From the NCBI RefSeq assembly GCF_002086485.1, contig NZ_MVHF01000018.1, positions 62,001 through 126,000 on the forward strand: DNA of 64,000 bases. Reading direction: 5' to 3'. Below the pieces are notes generated by a model. That model searched no databases. It was given only the letters and a program-made list of their open reading frames with translations, and was not told where the DNA came from. Source of the stretch: Mycobacterium aquaticum. Lineage in GTDB: Bacteria > Actinomycetota > Actinomycetes > Mycobacteriales > Mycobacteriaceae. The position numbers and the translations under genes were made by a program. Below are positions 1-10,661 of the stretch, one piece after another (positions within the stretch are counted from its first letter, which is position 1; each line of letters starts with the position of its first letter).

Positions 1-1
1 C

Positions 2-561
2 CTGGTGCAGTCCGAGGATGGGTGCCTCACGCCCGCCGGAATCCGGTTCTGCGCAGAGCGACTCGACCTGACCGACGCCGAGGTCACCGCGGTGGCGACG
101 TTCTACTCGATGTACCGGCGCACCCCGACAGGCGACTACCTGGTGGGAGTGTGCACCAATACGTTGTGCGCGATCATGGGCGGTGACGCCATTCTCGATG
201 TGCTACAGGAGCATCTGGACATCCACGCCGGTCAGACGACCACCGACGGGCGGGTCACCCTCGAGCACATCGAATGCAACGCGGCGTGCGACTACGCGCC
301 CGTCATCATGGTCAACTGGGAGTTCTTCGACAACCAAACCCCTTCGTCGGCACGCGATCTGGTCGACGGTTTGCGGTCCGGCAACCCGCCCGAACCGAGC
401 CGCGGCGCGCCGCTGTGCACCTTCCGCGAGACCGCCCGCACGTTGGCCGGGCTCACCGACCCGCATGTAACGGGCGGCGCACCCGGCGCGGCCACCCTGG
501 CTGGCCTGCGCCAGGCACGCGAACTCGGGACGTCGGCGCCGAATCCGGATGGGGCGAGCAC

Positions 562-565
<4 letters not shown>
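2..565 (+). CDS. nuoE: NADH-quinone oxidoreductase subunit E (5' end outside window)
   Basis: This is the C-terminal part of the 24 kDa subunit of complex I, which carries the [2Fe-2S] cluster N1a and sits with NuoF on the cytoplasmic NADH-input arm. The visible frame is open from the window edge, so the true start lies upstream. The thioredoxin-like cluster motif is visible as VCTNTLC followed about 45 residues later by ECNAACDYAP, giving the four Cys ligands. The stop codon overlaps the nuoF start (ATGA), so the two are translationally coupled. Residues after about 120 are a Pro/Gly-rich tail of low conservation. Confidence 0.95.
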
Positions 566-1878
<1,313 letters not shown>

Positions 1879-1889
1879 ATGTTTCTCAC

Positions 1890-1952
1890 CGCGAGCAGAC
1901 ACAGAGTCGCACGATTCCCGGGCGTGTCATGCGATTCTGCGACTGCTCGCGC
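1890..1952. repeat. Palindromic intergenic repeat, copy 1 (between nuoF and nuoG)
   Basis: An inverted repeat with about 22-bp arms: the left arm at 1890-1911 begins cgcgagcagacacagagtcg, and the right arm at 1930-1952 is its near reverse complement (tgcgattctgcgactgctcg). Arm sequence and layout match the elements at 12252-12312 and 23418-23481. It is the only one of the three that lies between co-directional genes. It ends just before the nuoG ribosome binding site and could form a hairpin in the operon mRNA. Confidence 0.8.
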
Positions 1953-1970
1953 AAGGAAAGGGGGCCGCTC

Positions 1971-4358
1971 GTGACATTGGCCGAGCCGACCAAAGACACG
2001 CCGCCGGTCGAGATGGTCACGTTGACCATCGACGGCGACGAAATCAGGGTTCCGAAGGGAACATTGGTGATCCGTGCGGCTGAGCTGATGGGCATTCAGA
2101 TCCCCCGGTTCTGCGACCATCCGCTGCTGGACCCGGTGGGCGCCTGCCGCCAATGCCTGGTCGAGGTCGAGGGGCAGCGCAAGCCGATGGCGTCGTGCAC
2201 CACGACCGTCACACCGGACATGGTGGTGCGCACGCAGTTCAGCTCCGAGGCGGCGGACAAGGCCCAGCGCGGCGTGATGGAACTGCTGTTGATCAACCAT
2301 CCGCTCGACTGCCCGATCTGCGACAAGGGCGGGGAATGCCCGCTGCAGAACCAGGCCATGTCCAACGGACGCCCCGAGACCCGGTTCACCGATGTCAAAC
2401 GCACGTTCCCCAAACCGATCAACGTCTCTGCCCAGGTTCTGCTGGACCGTGAACGCTGCGTGCTGTGCGCCCGGTGCACCCGCTTCTCCGACCAGATCGC
2501 CGGTGACCCGTTCATCGCCCTGCTGGAACGCGGTGCGCTGCAACAGGTGGGGATCGCGCCCGACGAGCCGTTCCAGTCCTACTTCTCCGGCAACACCGTG
2601 CAGATCTGCCCGGTCGGGGCGCTGACCGGCACCGCCTACCGGTTCCGCGCGCGGCCGTTCGACCTGGTGTCCAGCCCCAGCGTGTGTGAGCACTGCGCGT
2701 CGGGATGCGCCCAGCGCACCGATCATCGCCGCGGAAAAGTGCTGCGCCGCTTGGCCGGTGACGATCCCGAGGTCAACGAGGAGTGGAACTGCGACAAGGG
2801 CCGGTGGGCGTTCACCTACCCGACCGTCGGCGACCGCATCACCACCCCACTGCTGCGCGACGACAACGGCGGCCTGCGTCCGGCGTCCTGGTCGGAGGCC
2901 CTCACCGTGGCCGGGGCCGGCCTGCTGGCGGCGGGCGGTGACACCGGCGTCCTGGTGGGCGGGCGCAGCACACTGCAGGACGCCTACGCCTACTCGAAGT
3001 TCGCCCGAATGGTGCTGGGCACCAACGACATCGACTTCCGGGCGCGCGACCACTCAGCGGAAGAGGCCGACTTCCTCGCCACCGCCGTGGCCGGCAGGCC
3101 GATGACGCTGCGCTACGCGGAGCTGGAAACCGCGCCGACCGTCCTGCTGGCGGGATTCGAACCCGAAGAGGAATCACCGATCGTCTTCCTGCGGCTACGC
3201 AAGGGGGCCCGCAAGAACCGGGTGGGGGTACTGGCGCTGGCACCGTTCGCCACGCGTGGCCTGGAGAAGATGTCGGGGACGCTGATCGCGACCGTCCCCG
3301 GCACCGAGGCCGCCGCGCTCGACGCGTTGACCGGCGATGCTCGGCTGCGCGAACAGGGTGCCGTCATCCTGGTCGGTGAACGGCTCGCCGGCTCGCCGGG
3401 CGCACTGTCGGCAGCTGCCCGACTGTCCGCCGCCACCGGCGCCCGGCTGGCCTGGATTCCGAGGCGAGCAGGGGAACGCGGGGCCGTGGAGGCCGGTGCC
3501 CTGCCCAACCTGCTGCCCGGCGGCCGTCCGGTCACCGATCCGCAGGCCCGCGCACAGGCCGAGCAGGCCTGGAACTCCGGCGAACTGCCGAGCACACCCG
3601 GCCGGGACACCAATGCGATCCTGACCGCGGCGGCCGACGGTCGGCTGGGCGCGCTGCTCGTCGGCGGCGTCGAACTCGACGATCTTCCCGACCCGGCTCT
3701 GGCCGTGTCAGCGCTGCGCGCGACGCCGTTCGTCGTCAGCCTGGAGTTGCGGGAAAGCGCGGTGACCCAACTGTCCGACGTGGTGTTCCCGGTCGCGCCG
3801 GTGGTCGAGAAGGCCGGCGCATTCGTCGACTGGGAGGGCCGGCTCCGGCCGTTCGAACCGTCATTGCGCACCAATGCGATTCCCGATCTGCGGGTCCTGC
3901 ACTACCTCGCCGACGAGATAGGCGTCGACCTGGGGATGTCGAGCGCGGCGGCGGCCGACACCGAGCTGGCCGCACTGGGCTCATGGTCCGGGCCACGTGC
4001 CGACGCACCGTCGGTGCCGCCCGCCGCGCAGGCGGAGCCGGGCCCCGGGCAGGCAATCCTCGCAAGCTGGCGCATGTTGCTGGACTCGGGGCGACTGCAG
4101 GACGGCGAGCCGTATCTGGCCGGCACAGCACCGACACCGGTGGTCCGGCTGTCGGCCGCGACTGCCGCGGAAATCGGGGTGGCCCACGGTGATCCGGTGA
4201 CTGTCCGGACCGACCGCGGTGCCGTCACCCTGCCGCTGGCGGTGACCGAGATGGCCGACCGGGTGGTCTGGCTCCCACTGCACTCCCCCGGCTCGGCGGT
4301 GTACCGGCAGCTGGGCGCATCGGCCGGAGCCATCGTCTCGATCGGAGCCGGATCATGA
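1971..4358 (+). CDS. nuoG: NADH-quinone oxidoreductase subunit G
   Basis: This is the large Fe-S subunit of complex I, with an N-terminal [2Fe-2S] ferredoxin domain, further [4Fe-4S] clusters, and a C-terminal molybdopterin-oxidoreductase-like domain that is structural in complex I. The GTG start at 1971 was chosen because AAGGAAAGGGGG lies just upstream and the ferredoxin domain (VTLTIDGDEIRVPKGT) begins soon after. Visible ligands include CDHPLL, GACRQC, DCPICDKGGECPLQ and CVLCARC within the first 230 residues, and CEHCASGC near residue 240. At 795 residues it matches mycobacterial NuoG. Its stop overlaps nuoH (ATGA). Confidence 0.96.
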   Translation: MTLAEPTKDTPPVEMVTLTIDGDEIRVPKGTLVIRAAELMGIQIPRFCDHPLLDPVGACRQCLVEVEGQRKPMASCTTTVTPDMVVRTQFSSEAADKAQRGVMELLLINHPLDCPICDKGGECPLQNQAMSNGRPETRFTDVKRTFPKPINVSAQVLLDRERCVLCARCTRFSDQIAGDPFIALLERGALQQVGIAPDEPFQSYFSGNTVQICPVGALTGTAYRFRARPFDLVSSPSVCEHCASGCAQRTDHRRGKVLRRLAGDDPEVNEEWNCDKGRWAFTYPTVGDRITTPLLRDDNGGLRPASWSEALTVAGAGLLAAGGDTGVLVGGRSTLQDAYAYSKFARMVLGTNDIDFRARDHSAEEADFLATAVAGRPMTLRYAELETAPTVLLAGFEPEEESPIVFLRLRKGARKNRVGVLALAPFATRGLEKMSGTLIATVPGTEAAALDALTGDARLREQGAVILVGERLAGSPGALSAAARLSAATGARLAWIPRRAGERGAVEAGALPNLLPGGRPVTDPQARAQAEQAWNSGELPSTPGRDTNAILTAAADGRLGALLVGGVELDDLPDPALAVSALRATPFVVSLELRESAVTQLSDVVFPVAPVVEKAGAFVDWEGRLRPFEPSLRTNAIPDLRVLHYLADEIGVDLGMSSAAAADTELAALGSWSGPRADAPSVPPAAQAEPGPGQAILASWRMLLDSGRLQDGEPYLAGTAPTPVVRLSAATAAEIGVAHGDPVTVRTDRGAVTLPLAVTEMADRVVWLPLHSPGSAVYRQLGASAGAIVSIGAGS

Positions 4359-5578
4359 CATATCCCGACCCCACCCTGTTCGGTCATGATCCGTGGTGGC
4401 TGATCCTCGCCAAGTCGCTGGCGATCTTCGTGTTCCTGTTGCTGACGGTGTTGACCGCCATCCTCGTCGAACGCAAAGTGTTGGGCCGCATGCAAATGCG
4501 GCCGGGCCCCAACCGGGTCGGCCCCTGGGGTCTGTTGCAGTCCCTGGCAGACGGCATCAAGCTGGCGCTCAAAGAGGGCCTCACCCCTGCCGGCGTGGAC
4601 AAGCCGATCTACCTACTCGCGCCGGTGATCTCCGTGATCCCGGCGTTCATGGCGTTCGCGGTGATCCCGATGGGCGGCGCGGTGTCGGTGTTCGGACACC
4701 GCACGCCACTGCAATTGACCGACCTCCCTGTCGCGGTGCTCTACGTACTGGCCGTCACCTCCATCGGGGTATACGGAATCGTGCTGGCGGGATGGGCGTC
4801 GGGCTCCACCTACCCGCTGCTGGGTGGTCTGCGGTCCAGCGCTCAGGTGATCTCGTACGAAATCGCGATGGCGCTCTCGTTCGCCGCGGTGTTCCTCTAC
4901 GCCGGCACCATGTCCACGTCCGGGATCGTCGCGGCTCAGGACCGCACCTGGTACGTGTTCGTGCTGCTCCCGTCGTTCGTGGTGTACGCGACCTCGATGG
5001 TCGGCGAAACCAACCGGGCGCCTTTCGATCTGCCCGAGGCCGAGGGCGAGCTCGTCGGCGGTTTCCACACCGAGTACTCGTCGCTGAAATTCGCGATGTT
5101 CATGCTCGCCGAATACGTCAACATGACCACCGTCTCGGCGTTGGCCACCACCATGTTCCTCGGCGGATGGCATGCCCCGTTCCCGTTCAACATGATCGAC
5201 GGCGCCAACAGCGGATGGTGGCCGCTGCTGTGGTTCACCGCCAAGGTGTGGACCTTCATGTTCATCTACATCTGGCTGCGGGCCACCCTGCCGCGGCTGC
5301 GCTACGACCAGTTCATGGCACTCGGCTGGAAGGTTCTGATCCCAGTGTCGCTGGTCTGGATCATGGTCGTGGCCGTCACCCACAGTCTGCGCACGCACGG
5401 TTACCAGGGTTGGGCCACCGGCCTGATCAGCGCGGCTGTCGTCATCGTCCTGCTGCTGGCGGCGGTGCTGTGGAAGTCGTTGCGGCGCAGAAGTCTCCCA
5501 CCGCCGCCCGAGCAGAGCGCCGGGGCGTACCCCGTCCCGCCACTCCCGTCCGTCAGGAAGGAGACGGCCGATGCCTAA
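4355..5578 (+). CDS. nuoH: NADH-quinone oxidoreductase subunit H
   Basis: This membrane subunit of complex I forms much of the quinone-binding pocket at the junction of the peripheral and membrane arms. The 407-residue protein has about eight or nine hydrophobic helices. Family hallmarks include ILVERKVLGRMQMRPGPNRVGP near residue 35 and ETNRAPFDLPEAEGELVGG near residue 215. The last 50 residues form a Pro-rich, charged tail typical of actinobacteria. The ATG overlaps the nuoG stop, and the 3' end overlaps the nuoI start by 8 bp. Confidence 0.97.
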   Translation: MTYPDPTLFGHDPWWLILAKSLAIFVFLLLTVLTAILVERKVLGRMQMRPGPNRVGPWGLLQSLADGIKLALKEGLTPAGVDKPIYLLAPVISVIPAFMAFAVIPMGGAVSVFGHRTPLQLTDLPVAVLYVLAVTSIGVYGIVLAGWASGSTYPLLGGLRSSAQVISYEIAMALSFAAVFLYAGTMSTSGIVAAQDRTWYVFVLLPSFVVYATSMVGETNRAPFDLPEAEGELVGGFHTEYSSLKFAMFMLAEYVNMTTVSALATTMFLGGWHAPFPFNMIDGANSGWWPLLWFTAKVWTFMFIYIWLRATLPRLRYDQFMALGWKVLIPVSLVWIMVVAVTHSLRTHGYQGWATGLISAAVVIVLLLAAVLWKSLRRRSLPPPPEQSAGAYPVPPLPSVRKETADA

Positions 5579-6095
5579 GTTCCTCGACGCGCTGGCCGGT
5601 TTCGCGGTCACGTTCGGCTCGATGTTCAAAAAGCCGATCACCGAAGAGTATCCGGAGAAACCCGGGCCCGTCGCGCCCCGATATCACGGTCGCCACCAGC
5701 TCAACCGGTATCCCGACGGACTGGAAAAGTGCATCGGCTGTGAACTGTGCGCGTGGGCCTGCCCGGCCGACGCCATCTTTGTCGAGGGGGCCGACAACCT
5801 GCCCGGCGAGCGGTTCTCACCGGGTGAGCGTTACGGGCGGGTGTACCAGATCAACTATCTGCGTTGCATCGGCTGCGGGCTGTGCATCGAGGCGTGCCCG
5901 ACTCGCGCGCTGACCATGACCAACGACTACGAAATGGCCGACGACAACCGCGCCGACCTGATCCTGGGCAAGGACAAACTGCTGGCGCCATTGCAGCCGG
6001 GCATGCTGGCACCGCCGCACGAGATGGCCCCGGGCAGCACCGATGACGACTACTACCTGGGCAAGATCTCGCCCTGTACCGAGGACGCTAGATGA
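5571..6095 (+). CDS. nuoI: NADH-quinone oxidoreductase subunit I
   Basis: This is the TYKY subunit of complex I, an 8Fe ferredoxin that relays electrons through clusters N6a and N6b toward quinone. The two [4Fe-4S] motifs are CIGCELCAWACP near residue 53 and CIGCGLCIEACP near residue 98. At 174 residues it is the normal size. The start at 5571 follows a good AAGGAG motif inside the end of nuoH. Its stop overlaps nuoJ (ATGA). Confidence 0.97.
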   Translation: MPKFLDALAGFAVTFGSMFKKPITEEYPEKPGPVAPRYHGRHQLNRYPDGLEKCIGCELCAWACPADAIFVEGADNLPGERFSPGERYGRVYQINYLRCIGCGLCIEACPTRALTMTNDYEMADDNRADLILGKDKLLAPLQPGMLAPPHEMAPGSTDDDYYLGKISPCTEDAR

Positions 6096-6853
6096 CGCCC
6101 GAATTGCTGGCGGCGGCCACCGACGCAGTCACCAGGACCTCGACGTCAGAGGCCGTGGTGTTCTGGGTGCTCGGCGCGGTCGCGGTGCTCGGAGCGATTG
6201 GCGTGGTGGCCGCGCCCAAGGCTGTGTACTCGGCGGTGTTCCTGGCGTCCACGATGATTGCGCTCGCGGTGCTCTACGTCGCCCAGGATGCGTTGTTCCT
6301 CGGGGTGGTGCAGGTGGTCGTCTACACCGGTGCGGTGATGATGCTGTTCCTGTTCGTCCTGATGCTCATCGGTGTCGACCTGACAGAGTCCCTGGTGGAA
6401 ACCCTACGCGGACAACGGGTGGCGGCACTGATCGCCGGGCTGGGCTTCGGCATCCTGCTGATCGGTGGCATCGGCAACGTATCGGCGGTGGGTTTCACCG
6501 GGCTCGCGCAGGCCAACAGCGGCGGCAACGTCCAGGGTCTGGCGGCACTGATCTTCACCCGCTACCTGTGGGCGTTCGAGCTCACCAGTGCGCTGCTGAT
6601 CACGGCCGCGCTGGGGGCCATGGTGCTGGCGCACCGGGAACGCTTCGAACGCCGAAAGACGCAGCGTGAATTGGCGATCGAACGCTTCCAGGCCGGCGGA
6701 CGGCCGACGCCGCTGCCCAATCCCGGCGTCTACGCCCGACACAATGCCGTCGACATCCCGGCGCGGCTGCCCGACGGTTCGGACGCCGTGCTGTCGGTCA
6801 GCGCGATCCTGCCGCAGCGCAGCGTGCCGGCTGATGGGAAGAGGGAGCACTAG
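6092..6853 (+). CDS. nuoJ: NADH-quinone oxidoreductase subunit J
   Basis: This is a membrane subunit of the proton-translocating arm. About five hydrophobic helices occupy residues 20-185, including the conserved VVYTGAVMMLFLFVLMLIG segment containing the pi-bulge-type helix of the family. A hydrophilic tail of about 60 residues follows, as is common in actinobacterial NuoJ. The ATG overlaps the nuoI stop. A short 27-bp gap with a GCGAGGAG ribosome binding site separates it from nuoK. Confidence 0.95.
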   Translation: MTPELLAAATDAVTRTSTSEAVVFWVLGAVAVLGAIGVVAAPKAVYSAVFLASTMIALAVLYVAQDALFLGVVQVVVYTGAVMMLFLFVLMLIGVDLTESLVETLRGQRVAALIAGLGFGILLIGGIGNVSAVGFTGLAQANSGGNVQGLAALIFTRYLWAFELTSALLITAALGAMVLAHRERFERRKTQRELAIERFQAGGRPTPLPNPGVYARHNAVDIPARLPDGSDAVLSVSAILPQRSVPADGKREH

Positions 6854-6880
6854 CATGGATCTGCGGACGCGAGGAGCATA

Positions 6881-7180
6881 ATGGATCCCGCGAATTATCT
6901 GTATCTGTCCGCTCTGCTGTTCACCATCGGTGCGGCCGGAGTGTTGTTGCGGCGCAACGCCATCGTCATGTTCATGTGCGTGGAGTTGATGCTCAACGCG
7001 GCGAACCTGGCGTTCGTGACGTTCTCTCGCATGCACGGTCATCTCGATGGCCAGGTGGTGGCGTTCTTCACCATGGTGGTCGCCGCCTGCGAGGTGGTGA
7101 TCGGCCTGGCCATCATCATGACCATCTTCCGCACCCGGCACTCGGCCTCGGTCGACGACGCCAGTCTGCTGAAACACTAA
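6881..7180 (+). CDS. nuoK: NADH-quinone oxidoreductase subunit K
   Basis: This is a small MnhC/Mrp-like membrane subunit of 99 residues with three transmembrane helices. The family signature VELMLNAANLAFV contains the conserved Glu in helix 2, and a second buried Glu is in ACEVVIGLAI of helix 3. Both are needed for proton transfer in characterised homologues. The ATG at 6881 is preceded by GAGGAG with good spacing. Confidence 0.97.
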   Translation: MDPANYLYLSALLFTIGAAGVLLRRNAIVMFMCVELMLNAANLAFVTFSRMHGHLDGQVVAFFTMVVAACEVVIGLAIIMTIFRTRHSASVDDASLLKH

Positions 7181-7187
7181 GGGCGCC

Positions 7188-9068
7188 ATGACACTTCCTA
7201 TCTGGTTGCTGATCGCCCTCCCAGCCGCGGGGGCAGCGATCCTGCTGTTGGCAGGGCGCAGATCGGACCGCTGGGGCCACTTGCTGGGATGCGCCGCATC
7301 GATTGCCGCGTTCGTCGTGGGCGCGGTGCTGTTCACCGGAATGCTGGGCCGCACAGGCGAGGCGCGGGGTGTGCACGAAACGTTGTTCTCCTGGGTCCCG
7401 GTGGCCGGACTGCAGGTCGACTTCGGTCTGCAGCTCGATGCGCTGTCCGTGTGCTTCGTGCTGTTGATCACCGGTGTCGGCTCGCTGATCCACATCTACT
7501 CCATCGGCTATATGGCAGAAGATCCCGACCGGCGACGGTTTTTCGCGTACCTGAATTTGTTCTTGGCGGCCATGCTGCTGCTGGTGTTGGCGGACAACTA
7601 CCTCGGGCTCTACGCGGGGTGGGAAGGCGTCGGCCTGGCCTCCTACCTGCTCATCGGGTTCTGGTCATACCGGCCATCGGCAGCCACCGCCGCCAAGAAG
7701 GCCTTCGTCGTCAACCGGGTCGGCGACATGGGTCTGGCGATCGCGCTGATGATCATGTTCGCGACCATCGGCTCGATCTCGTTCGCCGGCGTGTTCTCCG
7801 CCGCGCCGGGGGTGAGCCAGCCGGCGCTGACGGCCATCGGGCTGCTGTTGTTGCTGGGAGCATGCGGCAAGTCCGCGCAGGTGCCGCTGCAGTCCTGGTT
7901 GGGCGACGCCATGGAGGGCCCGACGCCGGTGTCGGCGCTGATTCACGCGGCGACCATGGTCACCGCGGGCGTGTACCTGATCGTGCGGTCCGGCCCGATT
8001 TTCGATCTGACACCGGCCGCGCAGACCGGCGTCGTCATCGTCGGCGCCGTCACGCTGCTGTTCGGCGCGATCATCGGTTGCGCCAAGGACGACATCAAGA
8101 AGGCCCTGGCCGCGTCGACCATGAGCCAGATCGGCTACATGGTGCTCGCGGCCGGGCTCGGGCCGGCAGGTTACGCCTTCGCGATCATGCACCTGCTCAC
8201 CCACGGCTTCTTCAAGGCCGGGCTGTTCCTCGGTGCCGGCTCGGTCATGCACGCCATGAACGACGAGGTGAACATGCGCCGCTACGGTGGGCTCCGCAAG
8301 GCCCTGCCGGTCACCTTCGCCACGTTCGGGCTCGGGTATCTCGCGATCATCGGGGTACCTCCGCTGGCCGGATTCTTCTCCAAGGACGGCATCATCGAGG
8401 CCGCACTGGGCGCAGGCGGCGTCCGTGGCGTGATCCTCGGTGGCGCCGCCATTCTCGGCGCCGGGATCACCGCGTTCTATATGACCCGGGTGATGCTGAT
8501 GACGTTCTTCGGCGAACCGCGGTGGGCCGAAGACGCTCATCCCCACGAGGCGCCGGCCGTCATGACGTGGCCGATGATCCTGCTCGCAGTCGGCTCGGTG
8601 GTCTCCGGCGGTGCCCTGGCGATCGGCGGGACGTTGTCGCACTGGCTTCAGCCCGTGGTCGGCAGGCATGAGGCCGAGCATGGTGTGCCCGCATGGGTGG
8701 TCACCGTCGTCGTCCTGGCAGTGGTGGCCATCGGCATCGTGATCGCCTACCGCATGTATGCGCGGCAACCGGTTCCCGAGCAGGTCCCGGCCGGATCCGC
8801 ACTCACGGTGGCGGCCCGACGGGACCTCTATGGCGACGCGTTCAACGAGGCGGTGTTCATGCGAGGTGGGCAGACGTTGACCGCGGCTCTGGTCGAAGTC
8901 GACGACAAGGGTGTGGACGGGGCGGCCACCGGACTGGCCGCTCTGGTCAGCGGAATCTCTGACCGGTCCCGACAATGGCAGACGGGTTTTGCCCGGTCCT
9001 ATGCGCTGTCGATGCTCGCCGGCGCGGCGCTCGTGGTGGCGGCGATCCTGGCGGTGCGGCTGTGGTGA
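7188..9068 (+). CDS. nuoL: NADH-quinone oxidoreductase subunit L
   Basis: This is the distal antiporter-like proton-pumping subunit of complex I. The 626-residue protein is highly hydrophobic along its length with about 16 helices. The pumping residues are visible: the Glu in LYAGWEGVGLASYLLIGFW near residue 145, a Lys in GACGKSAQVPLQSWLGDAME near residue 225, and the Pro/His-bearing ALIHAATMVTAGVYL segment. The C-terminal lateral-helix region (residues 480-600) follows. The stop overlaps nuoM (GTGA). Confidence 0.97.
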   Translation: MTLPIWLLIALPAAGAAILLLAGRRSDRWGHLLGCAASIAAFVVGAVLFTGMLGRTGEARGVHETLFSWVPVAGLQVDFGLQLDALSVCFVLLITGVGSLIHIYSIGYMAEDPDRRRFFAYLNLFLAAMLLLVLADNYLGLYAGWEGVGLASYLLIGFWSYRPSAATAAKKAFVVNRVGDMGLAIALMIMFATIGSISFAGVFSAAPGVSQPALTAIGLLLLLGACGKSAQVPLQSWLGDAMEGPTPVSALIHAATMVTAGVYLIVRSGPIFDLTPAAQTGVVIVGAVTLLFGAIIGCAKDDIKKALAASTMSQIGYMVLAAGLGPAGYAFAIMHLLTHGFFKAGLFLGAGSVMHAMNDEVNMRRYGGLRKALPVTFATFGLGYLAIIGVPPLAGFFSKDGIIEAALGAGGVRGVILGGAAILGAGITAFYMTRVMLMTFFGEPRWAEDAHPHEAPAVMTWPMILLAVGSVVSGGALAIGGTLSHWLQPVVGRHEAEHGVPAWVVTVVVLAVVAIGIVIAYRMYARQPVPEQVPAGSALTVAARRDLYGDAFNEAVFMRGGQTLTAALVEVDDKGVDGAATGLAALVSGISDRSRQWQTGFARSYALSMLAGAALVVAAILAVRLW

Positions 9069-10660
9069 ACACGTTTCCGTGGTTGACGGTGCTCTGGGCG
9101 GTCCCGACGGTCGGCGCCGCGATCGTGATCCTCATCCCGGCCGGGCAGCGCGCCCTGGCCAAATGGCTCGCGCTGGCCGTGTCGGTGGTCGGGCTCGCTG
9201 TGGCGGTGGTGCTCGCGGTCGGCTTCGACCCGGCCGGCAAGCAGTATCAGTTCGTCGAATCTCACCCGTGGATACCATCTTTCGGGACCGGGTACATCCT
9301 CGGCGTCGACGGGATCGCGCTCGCGCTGGTGGTGCTCACCGCGGTCTTGATGCCCCTGCTGATCATCGCGGGATGGAACGACGCCGCCGACCGGACCGGG
9401 CTGGCCGGCCGTTCGGTGCAGGCATATCTCGCACTGATGCTGGCTGTCGAGGGCATGGTGTTCATGTCGCTGGTGGCCCTGGACATTCTGCTGTTCTACG
9501 TGTTCTTCGAGGCCATGCTGATCCCGATGTACTTCCTCATCGGCGGCTTCGGAGGTGAGAACAGGTCGCGTGCAGCGGTGAAGTTCCTGCTGTACAACCT
9601 CTTCGGCGGGCTGGTCATGCTGGCCGCGGTGATCGGACTGTATGTGGTGACGGCGCAGTCCGACGTCTTCGGCTCCGGCACTTTCGATTTCCGGGCGATC
9701 GTCGAGGCAGTCGCGTCGGGTCGGCTGGTGCTCAGTCCCGAGGTGGGTGGCTTCCTGTTCCTGGGTTTCATGTTCGCGTTCGCGGTCAAGGCCCCGCTGT
9801 GGCCGTTCCACCGCTGGCTGCCCGATGCCGCGGTGGAGGCCACCCCGGCCAGCGCGGTGTTGATGATGGCGATCATGGACAAGGTCGGCACGTTCGGTAT
9901 GTTGCGCTACTGCCTCCCGTTGTTCCCCGACGCGGCAACCTATTTCCGGCCCGTGATCATCACCCTGGCCGTGATCGGGATTGTGTACGGCGCGGTGCTG
10001 GCGATCGGGCAGGTCGACGTCATGCGGCTCATCGCCTACACATCGATCTCGCACTTCGGCTTCATCATCCTGGGCATCTTCGTCATGACCAGCCAGGGAC
10101 AGTCCGGGTCGACTCTGTACATGATCAACCACGGGATCTCCACGGCTGCTCTGTTCCTCATCGCCGGATTCCTGGTGTCGCGGCGCGGTTCCCGGTTGAT
10201 CGCCTCTTACGGCGGGGTGCAGAAGGTGGCGCCGGTCCTGGCCGGCACCTTCCTGGTGGCCGGTCTCGCCACCCTGTCTCTGCCGGGCCTGGCCCCGTTC
10301 ATCAGCGAATTCCTGGTCCTGATCGGCACATTCACCCGCTATCCGGTGTTGGCGGTGTTCGCCGCCACCGCCCTGGTGCTGTCTGCGGTCTACATCCTGT
10401 GGACCTACCAGCGGATGATGACCGGACCTGTTCGTGAGGACGACAGCGACGGCACCGAGAGTGTGCGTAGCTTGCGCGATCTCGTTCCTCGCGAGCTCGC
10501 CGTGGTGGCGCCGCTCATCGCGCTGCTGCTGGTGCTCGGGATCTATCCCAAACCCGCGCTCGACGTGATCAATCCGGCTGTTCACCACACCCTGACGATC
10601 ATGGGCCAGACCGATCCGGTACCGAGCGCACCGCCGACCGTGGCGGAAGGGAGCCGCTGA
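9065..10660 (+). CDS. nuoM: NADH-quinone oxidoreductase subunit M
   Basis: This is the second antiporter-like pump subunit of complex I, with 531 residues and about 14 helices. The start was set at GTG 9065 because it overlaps the nuoL stop and is followed directly by the first hydrophobic helix; upstream in-frame codons translate Arg/Gly-rich sequence inside nuoL. The conserved Glu is in LLFYVFFEAMLIPMYFLIGG. The channel Lys and His region is KAPLWPFHRWLPDAAVEATP near residue 235. It is followed one base later by nuoN. Confidence 0.96.
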   Translation: MNTFPWLTVLWAVPTVGAAIVILIPAGQRALAKWLALAVSVVGLAVAVVLAVGFDPAGKQYQFVESHPWIPSFGTGYILGVDGIALALVVLTAVLMPLLIIAGWNDAADRTGLAGRSVQAYLALMLAVEGMVFMSLVALDILLFYVFFEAMLIPMYFLIGGFGGENRSRAAVKFLLYNLFGGLVMLAAVIGLYVVTAQSDVFGSGTFDFRAIVEAVASGRLVLSPEVGGFLFLGFMFAFAVKAPLWPFHRWLPDAAVEATPASAVLMMAIMDKVGTFGMLRYCLPLFPDAATYFRPVIITLAVIGIVYGAVLAIGQVDVMRLIAYTSISHFGFIILGIFVMTSQGQSGSTLYMINHGISTAALFLIAGFLVSRRGSRLIASYGGVQKVAPVLAGTFLVAGLATLSLPGLAPFISEFLVLIGTFTRYPVLAVFAATALVLSAVYILWTYQRMMTGPVREDDSDGTESVRSLRDLVPRELAVVAPLIALLLVLGIYPKPALDVINPAVHHTLTIMGQTDPVPSAPPTVAEGSR

Positions 10661-10661
10661 C

